Positions 7,699 through 16,410 of a stretch of DNA of 39,057 bases are shown here, in pieces. The notes under the pieces were generated by a model. That model was not told the origin of the DNA. It searched no databases and saw nothing but the letters and a program-made list of their open reading frames with translations. Numbering within the stretch: position 1 is the stretch's first letter; the number at the start of each line of letters is the position of its first letter. The stretch is from Bryobacteraceae bacterium (GTDB taxonomy: Bacteria > Acidobacteriota > Terriglobia > Bryobacterales > Bryobacteraceae), in assembly GCA_030038565.1 (NCBI GenBank), contig JASHSS010000102.1, positions 1 to 39,057 of the forward strand. Direction: 5' to 3'. A program made the translations under genes and the position numbers.

Positions 7699-9228
7699 TC
7701 ACGGCGCAACGGGCGCCAGCGGAACGGCGCCGCCCGGCGGAACGGCGACGACCACCATCGACACTTCCCCGCGGTACAAGACGAACAGCCGATGCTCGTC
7801 GATAAAGGGCTTCCAATAGGACCCGTGAATCACGTAGACTGGCTGGGCGGGCGGGTACGGTATCGGCGCCGCCTCAAACCGCGGGAGTTCGTACGCCTTC
7901 CTGGCGAGGCGATAGAAGTTCAGCGGGGAGGCGTACTCTCCACCCACCACGAATCCCCGAATCCCATAGCGCTGATGGAGCCGCAGGAGCACGCCATAGA
8001 CCTCCTTGGCCTCCGCCGCCTGGGCATATTCTTTGAAGTAGCTGTATCGCAGGCACAGCAGATAATGCGCCGCGAGTAACAGGAGCGCTCCGGTCATGGC
8101 GTGCCCCAGGACGCGCATGAAACGGAACTGCGCGGGCGATCCGGCAACCAGGACAACGAACAACGTGCTTAGCGGCAGAAAAAAGATCGCCGTTCGCGAC
8201 AGGGGCAGCGGAAGCCCGGTAATCCGGAATTCCAGGTAATGCGCCACCAAGGCGAGCGCCAGGATTCCGGCCACGCTCGCGGCTCCGATGGTTTGTCGAT
8301 TCCGGCGAAAGGTGCGATCCAGGCTACCCGGAATCAACCGGCAGGCGCAGAGGATTGGCAGCGCCATAAGGATATAACGGCCCGCCGACCGGACCGCGCC
8401 CGGATATCCGAGCCATCCGGGAAGCTGATACAGGCATGCGTCCACCAGGCTTTCGGTCATTTCGCCGAGCGATCGCGCGCCGTACCAGAGATGCTCCCGG
8501 GTGTAGTGGGTAATGGTGTAACCGCACACGCCGAACGAGACCGCCAGGACCGGCAGTGTAGCGCAGCCGATGATGCGCAGGATCGACCCCGGTCCACGCC
8601 GCCGGATGGCCCATATCAGGATGGCCAGGAGGGCCGCGGCATCGACGAAGGCAAACGCGAAATTCGCAACAAAAGACAACCCGATGGCGGCCGAAGCCAG
8701 CGCCGCAGAGCCGGACACAGACGATCGGCGTGTGCGGGCATGCCACACGGGAATGGCCAGCGCCGCCATCAGAAATGCGTTGGCTAAGGCGTAGCCTCGG
8801 GCGGCCGCCAGGAAATCCAGGAGGAACGGGTTGTAAACCAGGCAGATAAAGGCCGCGAATTGCAAGGGCCACCTGTTAGTAAGTGCCCGGCAGAGAAAGT
8901 AAGCGACGGATATGTAGAGAGCCGCGCCGAGCAAGGCAGGCACCCGGACACTTAGCACCGAAAGCCCAAAAATATGAGTGCTGAGCCAGATCAGCAGGCT
9001 GTTGAGCACGTGGTTATTGGGGAACGGATACCAGATGAACCTGGCCTCCTTGCCGCCGCCGAACCAGAGATAAGTATCGGCCTCATCGAGCGTGATGGAT
9101 TGCCGTGCGGCACGAAAGATCGACCACGCCAGCGCAAAACCCGCCGCTGCCCGGAGTAACCAGATGGTAAGTGCCGGATTCGGGCAAGGAGGATCACAGC
9201 CCGACTTACAAGGCTCCACTAACACCAT
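7699..9228 (-). CDS. GT-C type membrane glycosyltransferase
   Basis: A 509-residue polytopic membrane protein of the ArnT/PMT-like GT-C superfamily, which transfers sugars from a lipid-phosphate donor at the periplasmic side. About 10-12 hydrophobic helices are visible. After the first helix comes SITLDEADTYLWFGG, with the acidic pair typical of the first periplasmic loop. FPNNHVLNSLLIW and VRVPALLGAALYI follow, as in family members. A short soluble C-terminal domain begins about 110 residues from the end. The start is uncertain: ATG at 9228 gives a normal short cytoplasmic tail, while TTG at 9291 has AGAAGG at good spacing and adds 21 residues. Acceptor unknown. Confidence 0.85.
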   Translation of the reverse strand: MVLVEPCKSGCDPPCPNPALTIWLLRAAAGFALAWSIFRAARQSITLDEADTYLWFGGGKEARFIWYPFPNNHVLNSLLIWLSTHIFGLSVLSVRVPALLGAALYISVAYFLCRALTNRWPLQFAAFICLVYNPFLLDFLAAARGYALANAFLMAALAIPVWHARTRRSSVSGSAALASAAIGLSFVANFAFAFVDAAALLAILIWAIRRRGPGSILRIIGCATLPVLAVSFGVCGYTITHYTREHLWYGARSLGEMTESLVDACLYQLPGWLGYPGAVRSAGRYILMALPILCACRLIPGSLDRTFRRNRQTIGAASVAGILALALVAHYLEFRITGLPLPLSRTAIFFLPLSTLFVVLVAGSPAQFRFMRVLGHAMTGALLLLAAHYLLCLRYSYFKEYAQAAEAKEVYGVLLRLHQRYGIRGFVVGGEYASPLNFYRLARKAYELPRFEAAPIPYPPAQPVYVIHGSYWKPFIDEHRLFVLYRGEVSMVVVAVPPGGAVPLAPVAP

Positions 9229-9336
9229 CTCCGCCTGGGACAGCCTCAAGCTGGTTGCCACACTACAAAGACCCCGGCGCTGCGATTTCAACTACACCTT
9301 CTCACCGGCCTTCCGATTCGTAGGAGAGATTTTGAA

Positions 9337-9695
9337 AATGCAGCTCCGCTATTCCTGCGCTGTCGTTGTGGCCGCCTGCGTCTCCCTGGCCGCGCAGTAT
9401 TCCAACACAGCCTCTACCGCGCCATGCGCTGACGCCAGATCGGACCCTTCCGCGGCGGGCGCGTCACCGCCGTCGCGGGCATTCCCGGCAACGCCGCCGT
9501 CTATTACATGGGCACGCCCGTGGGAGGATTGTGGAAGACCGTGGATGGCGGCACGATCTGGACGCCGATTTCCGGTTCCGTCCGCATCTCGTCCATCGGC
9601 GGAAGGCAGATCCGGCCAACCTGAACGGCGAACTGGAAAAGCAGAAGGTGGGTGCGCTGGCCGCCGCGCCGCTGCCCGTTCTGAAATGCAGGTAA
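9337..9695 (+). pseudogene. Remnant of an exported sortilin/VPS10 BNR-repeat protein
   Basis: An intact signal peptide (MQLRYSCAVVVAACV...LAAQ) starts at 9337, then the frame shifts near 9405. In the second frame the DNA reads LYRAMR-stop-RQIGPFRGGR, where TGA replaces the Trp expected in RWRQIGPFRGGR. It continues VTAVAGIPGN, YYMGTPVGGLWKTVDGG and TIWTPIS, the first BNR/Asp-box blade of large exported glycosyl-hydrolase-like proteins. Such proteins are around a thousand residues long. Here the similarity ends after about 60 residues, and a stretch ending LPVLKCR-stop at 9695 may be the old C-terminus. A frameshift, a nonsense change and a large internal deletion make it a pseudogene. Confidence 0.75.
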
Positions 9696-9789
9696 ACCAG
9701 CCCGCTTGCGCCGGTTGCCAGGAGATCGTTCTCGCGGCCCCGCTTGTGCGGTACGCTGAGAGTAGGTTGGGGAGGCCAGCGAAGGTAGC

Positions 9790-9987
9790 ATGACCCTCGA
9801 CGAACGTATTCAGGCGCTAACCATGCACCTTGAAATACTCAGCGGTATGCACCGGGATTTCGAGAAGCGCATGACCGAGTACGCCGCGGGCGTGAAGGAT
9901 GCCATCACCCGGCTGACCAACATCGCCGCCGCCCATGACGAGACCTTGGAAGATCACGAGAAGCGGATCGACAAATTAGAAAGTTAA
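9790..9987 (+). CDS. Small coiled-coil protein
   Basis: A 65-residue soluble protein. ATG at 9790 follows GAAGG (9781-9785). Almost the whole chain is one predicted helix with heptad-like spacing (MTLDERIQALTMHLEIL, FEKRM, ITRLTNIAAAHD, HEKRIDKLES), so it probably forms a coiled-coil dimer or trimer. Similar small proteins are common in Solibacter-type genomes but I know of no assigned function. It lies between a pseudogene and a repeat-containing gap, in a region that looks degraded. Confidence 0.65.
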   Translation: MTLDERIQALTMHLEILSGMHRDFEKRMTEYAAGVKDAITRLTNIAAAHDETLEDHEKRIDKLES

Positions 9988-10106
9988 GCTCAGTCGCGCA
10001 ATCCCATGAGTCTCGCTATCTCTTCAGCAGATGAACGCCGGCCAATCCGTTCTTTTATCGGCATTCACTGCACCGCCCGCGCTACGCTGCCGCGTTGACC
10101 GCGTTG

Positions 10107-10199
10107 CGGAAGAGGAGAATCGTCCCCTTGCCGTGCTATACTGGACGTACTCTACAGGACTCATAGGTAGAACCCAGGCGCAGCGCACCTCCTCTTCCG
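10107..10199. repeat. 93-bp element bounded by 11-bp inverted repeats
   Basis: CGGAAGAGGAG at 10107-10117 and its exact reverse complement CTCCTCTTCCG at 10189-10199 enclose 71 bp. The interior contains TATACT (10137-10142), a good -10 match without an evident -35. It may be a small RNA, a MITE-like remnant or part of a long 5' leader of the micro-protein gene at 10255. The 9988-10254 gap shows no convincing coding frame. Confidence 0.4.
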
Positions 10200-10254
10200 A
10201 CGCCGTTCTGATCGCTTCGCGGGCTCGGGATTCGTGTAGGCGAAAGAGAGAGCG

Positions 10255-10368
10255 ATGCTGGATCCGGACGTGATGACCTTGCTGGTTTTGCTGGTGGTTG
10301 TGCTGATCGCCTTACTCATGCCGCCGGGGCCGGGAACCCCCCTCCGCGAGCCAGTCCGGCCGAACTAG
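10255..10368 (+). CDS. 37-residue single-span membrane micro-protein
   Basis: A short frame from ATG 10255 to TAG 10366-10368. The peptide begins MLDPDVMTLL, has a 16-residue hydrophobic core rich in Leu/Val (VLLVVVLIALLM) and ends with a polar Pro-rich tail (PPGPGTPLREPVRPN). That is the layout of a single-helix inner-membrane micro-protein. A purine-rich GAAAGAGAGAG run precedes the ATG and may serve as ribosome site. It is too short for statistical support, and a chance hydrophobic frame is possible. Confidence 0.4.
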   Translation: MLDPDVMTLLVLLVVVLIALLMPPGPGTPLREPVRPN

Positions 10369-10407
10369 CCCGGTCCACCAACGGCACCCGGTTCCGCCGC
10401 GACGGCG

Positions 10408-10413
10408 TAAACT
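10408..10413 (+). promoter_or_regulatory. Candidate leaderless -10 box
   Basis: TAAACT with 7 nt to the ATG at 10421, the same geometry as other leaderless candidates in the window. Confidence 0.35.
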
Positions 10414-10420
10414 GGAATTC

Positions 10421-10717
10421 ATGCCACTGCCGCTGGACTTCCTGCGCGGGCTGATCGGCTCGCTGGGCATCGGCTGCGCGTTCCTGCTGGCGCAGTCGCT
10501 GGTCCTGCTGCGCAAGGGACGCGGCAAGCTGGGGAACTTCTACGCCTGGCTGATCCGCACGGGCCTCTGCCTCGGCGCGCTGGCGATTCGCCACGCCATC
10601 GATATCGAAGCCGCGGTCATCTGGACTCTTGCGGCGGCGGCCTTCGCGGTGGGATACTGGCAGGCTTCCCACGAAAAGAAGCCCGAAGATCTCACCCGCA
10701 CCATTTTTCCGGAGTAG
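10421..10717 (+). CDS. Small membrane protein, hypothetical
   Basis: A 98-residue protein with two or three hydrophobic helices: about residues 8-28 (LRGLIGSLGIGCAFLLAQS), 44-60 (WLIRTGLCLGALAI) and 65-80 (AVIWTLAAAAFAVGYW). A charged tail follows (HEKKPEDLTRTIFPE). Basic residues between helices 1 and 2 suggest that loop is cytoplasmic. I recognise no family. The stop is 5 bp before the DUF1697 gene start, so the two are probably one operon. Confidence 0.75.
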   Translation: MPLPLDFLRGLIGSLGIGCAFLLAQSLVLLRKGRGKLGNFYAWLIRTGLCLGALAIRHAIDIEAAVIWTLAAAAFAVGYWQASHEKKPEDLTRTIFPE

Positions 10718-10722
10718 ACGCC

Positions 10723-11262
10723 GTGCCCGCCACTCACATTGCGTTCTTACGCGGTATCAACGTCGGCACCGCCAAACGCCTCCCCATGGCCGATCTGCGC
10801 GAACTGTTCGCAAGCCTGGGATTCACCGGCGTGGCCACCATGCTCAATAGCGGCAACGTGGTGTTCACCGGGCGCCGCGAAAAACCCGCGCGGTTTGAGG
10901 CGGGCATCGAGGAGGCCATCGTGGCGCGCTTCGGCTTCTCCTCGCGAGTCACCGTGATTACGGCGGACGAACTCGCCGCCATCGTGAAGGAAAATTCCTT
11001 GGGCGATGCCGCCACAGATCCGGCGCGCCTGCTGGTGGCCGTCTGGAAGACCGCGGCGGACCGGGCTAAGCTTACGCCTCTCGCCGAACGGGATTGGCGC
11101 CCCGGCCTGCTGGCCCTGGGCACTCGCGCGGCTTATCTGTGGTGCCCGGATGGGATGTTGGAGAGTGCCCTGGCCGCCGAGGTGAGCCGCATCCTGGGCG
11201 ATGCGGTCACCATGCGCAATTGGGCCACCGTGCTGAAGTTGCAGGCGCTGGCGGCCAGGTGA
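10723..11262 (+). CDS. DUF1697 family protein
   Basis: A 179-residue cytoplasmic protein of the DUF1697 family. It shows the full family signature: IAFLRGINVG (residues 6-15), MADLRELFASLGF, NSGNVVFTG, and the C-terminal RNWATVLKLQAL. Start is GTG at 10723, 5 nt after the preceding stop, with GGAG at 10711. The biochemical role of the family is unknown. No partner is evident except the small membrane protein upstream. Confidence 0.92.
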   Translation: MPATHIAFLRGINVGTAKRLPMADLRELFASLGFTGVATMLNSGNVVFTGRREKPARFEAGIEEAIVARFGFSSRVTVITADELAAIVKENSLGDAATDPARLLVAVWKTAADRAKLTPLAERDWRPGLLALGTRAAYLWCPDGMLESALAAEVSRILGDAVTMRNWATVLKLQALAAR

Positions 11263-11378
11263 CGCCGCGTCGCGCTTCGGCGCCTTCGCCGCCGCTGGCC
11301 GCTTCTCCGGTTCTTGCCCCGTCGACCCCGGCGTCCTTTGCCGCCGCGCCCTACCCTCGCCTCGCGCCGCGCGGTTGC

Positions 11379-11384
11379 TACAAT
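11379..11384 (+). promoter_or_regulatory. Candidate -10 box for the PfkB kinase gene
   Basis: TACAAT, 11 nt before the ATG at 11396. A start 7 nt downstream would leave a leader of about 5 nt, too short for a ribosome site, and none is seen. Confidence 0.45.
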
Positions 11385-11395
11385 CGTCAGTTGCC

Positions 11396-12316
11396 ATGTC
11401 CCTCATCGTGGTAGGTTCCGTTGCCTATGACGGCGTCGAGACGCCGCATGGAAAGATCGACCGCATGCTGGGCGGCGCGGCGACTTATATTTCGCTGGCC
11501 GCCGCCTATTTCACGCCCGTGAAACTGGTGGGAATCGTGGGCGACGATTTCGCCGATGAAGACGTGGAATTGCTGGCTTCGCGCCACATCGATCTCGCCG
11601 GCCTGGAACGCGTGCCCGGAAAAACCTTTTTCTGGTCGGGCGTGTATTCGGCCGACATGAACGACCGCACCACCCTGCGCACCGACCTCAACGTCTTCGC
11701 CGATTTCAATCCCAAGCTGCCGGAGACTTACCGCGGCGAGCCGTACCTGCTGCTCGGCAACATCCAGCCGGCGTTGCAGCGCAGCGTGCAGTCGCAGATG
11801 CCGCAACTGAAACTGGCCGGCGGCGACACCATGAATTACTGGATTCACGACTTCCGCGAAGAGCTGCTCGAAACCATCGCCGCGTGGGATTTCCTGCTGA
11901 TCAACGACAGCGAGGCGCGCCAGCTTTCGGGCCAGCACAACCTGCGGCGCGCGGCGGCGCGGATCCAGGGGATGGGACCGCGCACTCTGGTGGTCAAGCG
12001 CGGCGAATACGGGGCGGTGCTGTTCCACGGCGACGGCCACTTTATGGCGCCGGGGTACCTGTTGGAAGACGTCTTCGATCCCACCGGCGCGGGCGATTGC
12101 TTCGCCGGCGGCTTCATCGGCTACCTGGCCGGACGGGGCGTCCAGCCGTCCGGCGGGAACCTTGATCCGGCCGAGTTGCGGCGGGCCGTCATCTACGGCT
12201 CGGTGATGGGCAGCTTCTGCTGCGAGAAGTTCGGCGTGGACCGTTTCCGCAGCCTCACGCGAGCCGAAATCGACGCGCGCTTCCGCGAGTTTCAAACCTG
12301 CACGGCGTTCGTATGA
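11396..12316 (+). CDS. PfkB/ribokinase family carbohydrate kinase
   Basis: A 306-residue kinase that phosphorylates a sugar or nucleoside hydroxyl with ATP. N-terminal VVGSVAYDGVETP and the GGAATYISLAAA helix (26-37) match the substrate side of the fold. The C-terminal signature DPTGAGDCFAGG (228-239) contains the anion hole and the catalytic Asp of GAGD. ATG 11396 is preferred over in-frame codons upstream because the fold begins there and TACAAT lies just before it. Length is normal. The substrate cannot be inferred. A GT-C gene follows 46 bp downstream. Confidence 0.92.
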   Translation: MSLIVVGSVAYDGVETPHGKIDRMLGGAATYISLAAAYFTPVKLVGIVGDDFADEDVELLASRHIDLAGLERVPGKTFFWSGVYSADMNDRTTLRTDLNVFADFNPKLPETYRGEPYLLLGNIQPALQRSVQSQMPQLKLAGGDTMNYWIHDFREELLETIAAWDFLLINDSEARQLSGQHNLRRAAARIQGMGPRTLVVKRGEYGAVLFHGDGHFMAPGYLLEDVFDPTGAGDCFAGGFIGYLAGRGVQPSGGNLDPAELRRAVIYGSVMGSFCCEKFGVDRFRSLTRAEIDARFREFQTCTAFV

Positions 12317-12362
12317 AAGCGGAAGGCCACCTGCTGGGTTCCGGCCCGGGCGCGCCACGGTC

Positions 12363-13937
12363 ATGAGACCCCGGCCGGCGTGGCATTCGCGCCACGCGGA
12401 CTTCTATCTTCTGGCCTGTGTCTTTCTGCTCTCCGCTACAAGCCTGGGCGCCATCTGGTTCTTCCACTCCCACGGCTGGCTGTTGTGGTACGGCGACGCC
12501 GAGGCGCACCTGAACGCCGCGCGCCGCATCGTGGATTCCCAAACTCCCGGTTACGATCAGCTCGGCTCGGTCTGGCTGCCGCTGCTGCACCTGCTGACTC
12601 TGCCGTTCGCCTTGGACGATTCGCTGTGGCGTAGCGGCCTGGCGGGATCCATCGCCCCGGCGGCCGGGTTTGTCGCGGGCGGCGTGTTTCTGTTCGCGGC
12701 GGCCAATCGAATCTTCCGTTCCGCCACCGCCGCGCTGGTGGCCACCGCGCTCGTGGCGCTCAACCCCAACATGCTGTATCTGCAATCCATCCCCATGACC
12801 GAAGGAATCTTCTTCGGCTGCCTGATGGCGCTGCTCTACTGCACCGTCGAGTTCCGCGCCACCAACCGATGGAGCGCCGCGGCGGGCGCGGGCGTTGCCG
12901 CCTGCCTGGGCGCGCTCACGCGTTACGACGGATGGTTCCTGATCCCGTTCGTGGCGGCCTGGTTTCTGTGGACGGCCGGACGCCCGCGGTGGCCGGGCGA
13001 CCGGATCGGATTCGCCAGCGCGCGTCCCTGGCTCATTGCCCTGCTGTTCACCGCGGTGGCATCGCTCGGCCCGCTCTACTGGCTGGCCCACAACTGGTAT
13101 CTCACCGGCGACCCCCTGGATTTCTATCGCGGCCCTTATTCCGCCGCCGCCATTCAGGGCGGCCACTCCTATCCGGGCCACGGCAATTGGGACGCGGCGT
13201 TCTATTACTATCAGGCAGCCGTGCGGCTGGTGGCCGGGCCGGGACTGCCGCTGATGGCGCTGGCGGGCATAATGGTGGCGCTGTGGCGGCACCTCTTCTG
13301 GCCGGTCGCACTGCTGGCCCTGCCGCCGGCTTTCTACGTCATCAATATGCACTCGGGCGCGAGCCCCATTTTCGTGCCTAACCTGTGGCCGCATTCCTGG
13401 TACAACACGCGCTACGGCCTGGCCGCCCTGCCTTTGCTGGCGCTGGCCACGGCGGCCCTGGTGATGGCCGTGCCGCGCAACCTGCGGGCCCTCACCGCCC
13501 TGCTGGTGATCGCGGCGGGCGGCATCCATTGGGTGGTCCAACCGCAGCCCGAGAACTGGATCACCTGGGCCGAATCGCGCGCCAATTCCACCGGGCGCCG
13601 CGCCTGGATGCAGGCCGCCGCCGATTATCTCGGTCCGCGCTACGTGCGGGGATCGGGCATCGTTTCTTCGGGCGGCGACGATTTCCTGGGCATCTACCGC
13701 CAAATGGGCATCCCCTTGAGCGAGACTTTTAGTGTGTTCAATGGGCTGCCCTTCGTGGCCGCCGAGCAGCGCCCCGAGTTGTGGCTGTGGCAGGAATGGG
13801 CGGTGGTGAAGGAAGGCGACGCTATCCAGCGGGCCGCCGCGCGCGCCGGGTATCGCCGCGAACTGAGGATCGTGGAAAAAGACGAGCCGGTGGTGGAGAT
13901 CTATCACCGGCAGGGAGGCAATCATGGTACCGCATGA
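12363..13937 (+). CDS. GT-C type membrane glycosyltransferase (dolichyl-P-mannose-transferase-like)
   Basis: A 524-residue polytopic membrane protein. After the first helix comes [19 protein letters not shown], with the acidic residues of the first periplasmic loop of GT-C enzymes. The loop continues [17 protein letters not shown]. Roughly ten further helices follow, including [20 protein letters not shown] and [19 protein letters not shown], then a soluble C-terminal domain of about 130 residues. Probably moves a sugar from a polyprenyl-phosphate donor to a surface glycan or protein. Its 3' end overlaps ybjQ by 14 bp. Unlike the 7699-9228 enzyme in sequence; not a recent duplicate. Confidence 0.87.
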   Translation: MRPRPAWHSRHADFYLLACVFLLSATSLGAIWFFHSHGWLLWYGDAEAHLNAARRIVDSQTPGYDQLGSVWLPLLHLLTLPFALDDSLWRSGLAGSIAPAAGFVAGGVFLFAAANRIFRSATAALVATALVALNPNMLYLQSIPMTEGIFFGCLMALLYCTVEFRATNRWSAAAGAGVAACLGALTRYDGWFLIPFVAAWFLWTAGRPRWPGDRIGFASARPWLIALLFTAVASLGPLYWLAHNWYLTGDPLDFYRGPYSAAAIQGGHSYPGHGNWDAAFYYYQAAVRLVAGPGLPLMALAGIMVALWRHLFWPVALLALPPAFYVINMHSGASPIFVPNLWPHSWYNTRYGLAALPLLALATAALVMAVPRNLRALTALLVIAAGGIHWVVQPQPENWITWAESRANSTGRRAWMQAAADYLGPRYVRGSGIVSSGGDDFLGIYRQMGIPLSETFSVFNGLPFVAAEQRPELWLWQEWAVVKEGDAIQRAAARAGYRRELRIVEKDEPVVEIYHRQGGNHGTA

Positions 13938-14259
13938 AAACGTAACGACCGCGTTCGATCTGCCGGGCTGCCGTATCAAGCGCAACCTGGGCGTGGTGCG
14001 CGGCATCATCGTGCGCTCGCGCTCGCTGTTCGGTACGCTGGGCGCCGGCCTGCAAACCCTGGTGGGCGGCAATATCTCGCTGTTCAGCGGCCTGTGCGAA
14101 CAGACCCGCCGGGACGCCTTCGATCTGATGCTCCAGCACGCTTCCGAACTGGGCGCCAATGCGGTGATCGGCGCGCGCTACGACGCCACCGAGATTATGC
14201 AGGGCGTCACCGAAGTGCTGGCGTACGGAACGGCGGTGATTGTGGAAGCCGAGCCATGA
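13924..14259 (+). CDS. ybjQ: YbjQ family protein (UPF0145)
   Basis: A 111-residue soluble protein of the YbjQ/UPF0145 family, which forms pentameric rings in solved members. The diagnostic elements are [12 protein letters not shown] (residues 23-34), a linker region, ARRDAFDLM-type helix (here [27 protein letters not shown]) and the final strands [12 protein letters not shown]. The start lies inside the preceding gene (14-bp overlap) and the stop overlaps dapF (ATGA), so translation is coupled in both directions. The function of the family is unknown; some relatives have been linked to metal binding. Confidence 0.92.
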   Translation: MVPHENVTTAFDLPGCRIKRNLGVVRGIIVRSRSLFGTLGAGLQTLVGGNISLFSGLCEQTRRDAFDLMLQHASELGANAVIGARYDATEIMQGVTEVLAYGTAVIVEAEP

Positions 14260-15050
14260 AGATTCCCTTCACCAAGGCCCACGGCGCCAAGAACGATTTC
14301 CTGCTGACCTGGGAAGCCGACGCTCCCGAAGACGGCCGCGCGGAGGCCGCCCGGGCGCTCTGCGCGCGCCACACCGGCGTGGGCGCGGATGGCTGGATGG
14401 TGGTGACGCCACCTTGCGATGCCGAAGCCGAGGGCTTCCTCCGGCTCTACAATTCCGATGGCGGCACGGCCGAAATCTCCGGCAACGGCACCCGTTGCGC
14501 GGCCGCCTTTCTGATCCGCCACGGCCTGGCCGCCGGCGTGGTGCGGGTGCGCACGGGCGCGGGCGTCAAAACCCTCCGCCTGATGGAGCGCCGCGGGCTG
14601 GAGTTCATCCTGGAAATGGATATGGGACGGCCGGAAATCACCGCCGCGCGCGGGTTTCTGCCGCTGGCCGGCGGACCGCTCGATGTGACTCTCATCGACG
14701 TGGGCAATCCGCAGTGCGCCGTCCCCGTCACGACTTTCGATTTCGACTGGCGCAAGCTGGGCGCGGAGATCGAGTTCCATCCGAACTTCCCGAACCGCAC
14801 CAACGTCTCCTTCGTTTGCCCGGCCGATGAACACACCATCGACGTACGCTTCTGGGAGCGCGGTGCGGGCGAAACCATGAGTTCCGGAACCGGCTCGACC
14901 GGAGCCATGGTGGCGGCGGTGACGCGCGGCATGGCCCATTCGCCGGTCGATGTGCGGACGCCCGGCGGCACGCTCGCCCTGCGATGGGAAACCAACGTTT
15001 ATCTCACCGGCCCGGCCGTGATCGTGGCGGAGGGCCAGTTCTTCTTATGA
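14256..15050 (+). CDS. dapF: Diaminopimelate epimerase homologue with one catalytic Cys replaced by Ser
   Basis: A 264-residue member of the DapF two-domain fold, which interconverts LL- and meso-diaminopimelate for lysine and peptidoglycan. Conserved parts: HGAKNDFLL (9-17), LYNSDGG, the first cysteine loop SGNGTRC (Cys81), [16 protein letters not shown] and FWERGAGET. The second catalytic cysteine, normally in ACGxGA, is Ser210 here (SSGTGSTGA). The two-base mechanism needs both cysteines, so epimerase activity is doubtful unless Ser substitutes. It could be a paralogue with another role, or a clade-specific variant. The ATG at 14256 overlaps the ybjQ stop. Confidence 0.85.
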   Translation: MKIPFTKAHGAKNDFLLTWEADAPEDGRAEAARALCARHTGVGADGWMVVTPPCDAEAEGFLRLYNSDGGTAEISGNGTRCAAAFLIRHGLAAGVVRVRTGAGVKTLRLMERRGLEFILEMDMGRPEITAARGFLPLAGGPLDVTLIDVGNPQCAVPVTTFDFDWRKLGAEIEFHPNFPNRTNVSFVCPADEHTIDVRFWERGAGETMSSGTGSTGAMVAAVTRGMAHSPVDVRTPGGTLALRWETNVYLTGPAVIVAEGQFFL

Positions 15051-15063
15051 GACAATAGCGTAA

Positions 15064-16389
15064 ATGTCTGATGCGCTAATAGCCAGCCACGCGACCGCCG
15101 GGATGCTGGAACATAAGATCCTGGAGCGGCGCGCGCGCGTGGGCATCGTGGGGCTCGGCTACGTGGGCCTTCCCCTGGCGGTGGAATTCGCCCGCGCCGG
15201 GTTCACGGTCACGGGAATCGATATCAGCCCCGAGAAGATCCGCCGCGTCAATGCCGGCGATTCCTACGTGGGCGATATCCCCAATTCCACCCTCGGCCCG
15301 CTGGTGGAATCGGGCAAGCTGGCCGCCACCACCGATTTCTCCGCCGTTCTGGAACTCGACACCATCAACATCTGCGTGCCTACGCCGCTGCGCAAGACCA
15401 AGGACCCGGACATGAGCTACATTGTCTCGGCCTGCCAGGAAGTCGCGGCGCACTTCCACGCCGGAATGCTGGTAATTCTGGAATCCACCACCTATCCGGG
15501 AACCACCGATGAGCTCGTGCTGCCCATGCTGGCCAAATCCGGCCTTCAGGTAGGCACCGATTTCTTCCTCTGTTTTTCGCCCGAACGCGTGGACCCCGGC
15601 AACCCGCGCTACCAGACCGCCAATATTCCCAAGGTGGTGGGCGGGGTGACTCCGGCCTGCACGGAGATGGGCCGCCTGTTTTACTCGCAGGCGCTCGAAC
15701 ACGTGGTGCCGGTAAGCTCCACGCAGGTGGCCGAGATGGTCAAACTGCTGGAGAACACCTTCCGCATGATCAATATCGGGCTGGTGAACGAGTTGGCGGT
15801 GATGTGCGGCCACATGGGCATCGATGTGTGGGAGGTGATCGACGCGGCGGCCACCAAGCCGTTCGGCTTCATGCCGTTCTATCCCGGACCGGGCTTGGGC
15901 GGGCACTGCATCCCGATCGATCCGTTTTACCTTTCCTGGAAAACCCGGCAGGCGGGTATTGAAGCGCGCTTCATCGAGCTGGCCGGCTACATCAACGGCC
16001 AGATGCCGCACTTCGTCGTGGACAAGGTGCAGATGGCTTTGAACCAGGCGGGCAAGCCGGTGATGCGGTCGCACATCCACATCATGGGCGTGGCCTACAA
16101 GCGGAATATCGACGACCTGCGGGAATCTCCCGCTCTGGACGTGATGATGCTGCTCGAGCGCCGCGGCGCGCGGATCACCTACAGCGACCCCTGGGTGCGC
16201 ACGCTGCGCCTGGATGGCGGCGAGTTGACTGCCGCGCCCGAAACCACCGCCGGTGAGGCCGATTGCGTGGTGATCGTAACGGACCACTCGGCCTTCGATT
16301 ACGCCGCCCTGGTGGAGCGCTCGCGCCTGATCGTGGACACGCGCAATGCATTGAAATCTTTCCGCAGCGAGAAAATCGTGCGGCTGTAG
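15064..16389 (+). CDS. wbpA: UDP-N-acetyl-hexosamine 6-dehydrogenase (WbpA-like)
   Basis: A 441-residue nucleotide-sugar dehydrogenase that oxidises the C6 alcohol of a UDP-HexNAc to the uronate with two NAD+. The Rossmann motif GIVGLGYVGLP is at 27-37. CVPTPLRKTKDPDMSYI, FSPERVDPGN and the catalytic Cys282 in GPGLGGHCIPIDPFYLSW place it with WbpA/WecC-type enzymes rather than UDP-glucose dehydrogenase. The C-terminal UDP-binding part has GVAYKRNIDDLRESP. The product feeds capsule or O-antigen synthesis. Starts 13 bp after dapF with GACAAT 7 nt upstream. Exact sugar (GlcNAc or ManNAc) is uncertain. Confidence 0.93.
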   Translation: MSDALIASHATAGMLEHKILERRARVGIVGLGYVGLPLAVEFARAGFTVTGIDISPEKIRRVNAGDSYVGDIPNSTLGPLVESGKLAATTDFSAVLELDTINICVPTPLRKTKDPDMSYIVSACQEVAAHFHAGMLVILESTTYPGTTDELVLPMLAKSGLQVGTDFFLCFSPERVDPGNPRYQTANIPKVVGGVTPACTEMGRLFYSQALEHVVPVSSTQVAEMVKLLENTFRMINIGLVNELAVMCGHMGIDVWEVIDAAATKPFGFMPFYPGPGLGGHCIPIDPFYLSWKTRQAGIEARFIELAGYINGQMPHFVVDKVQMALNQAGKPVMRSHIHIMGVAYKRNIDDLRESPALDVMMLLERRGARITYSDPWVRTLRLDGGELTAAPETTAGEADCVVIVTDHSAFDYAALVERSRLIVDTRNALKSFRSEKIVRL

Positions 16390-16410
16390 GGTGGGCTCAA
16401 CCACGTACCC

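Noticed and set aside
10031-10273. An 80-codon plus-strand frame before the micro-protein
   Set aside because: Composition is not protein-like, there is no ribosome site, and it runs through the inverted-repeat element.
12255-14159. A 634-codon minus-strand frame opposite the GT-C gene
   Set aside because: Low-complexity Arg/Gln/Gly translation typical of antisense shadow in GC-rich DNA; the plus-strand protein has clear membrane helices and motifs.
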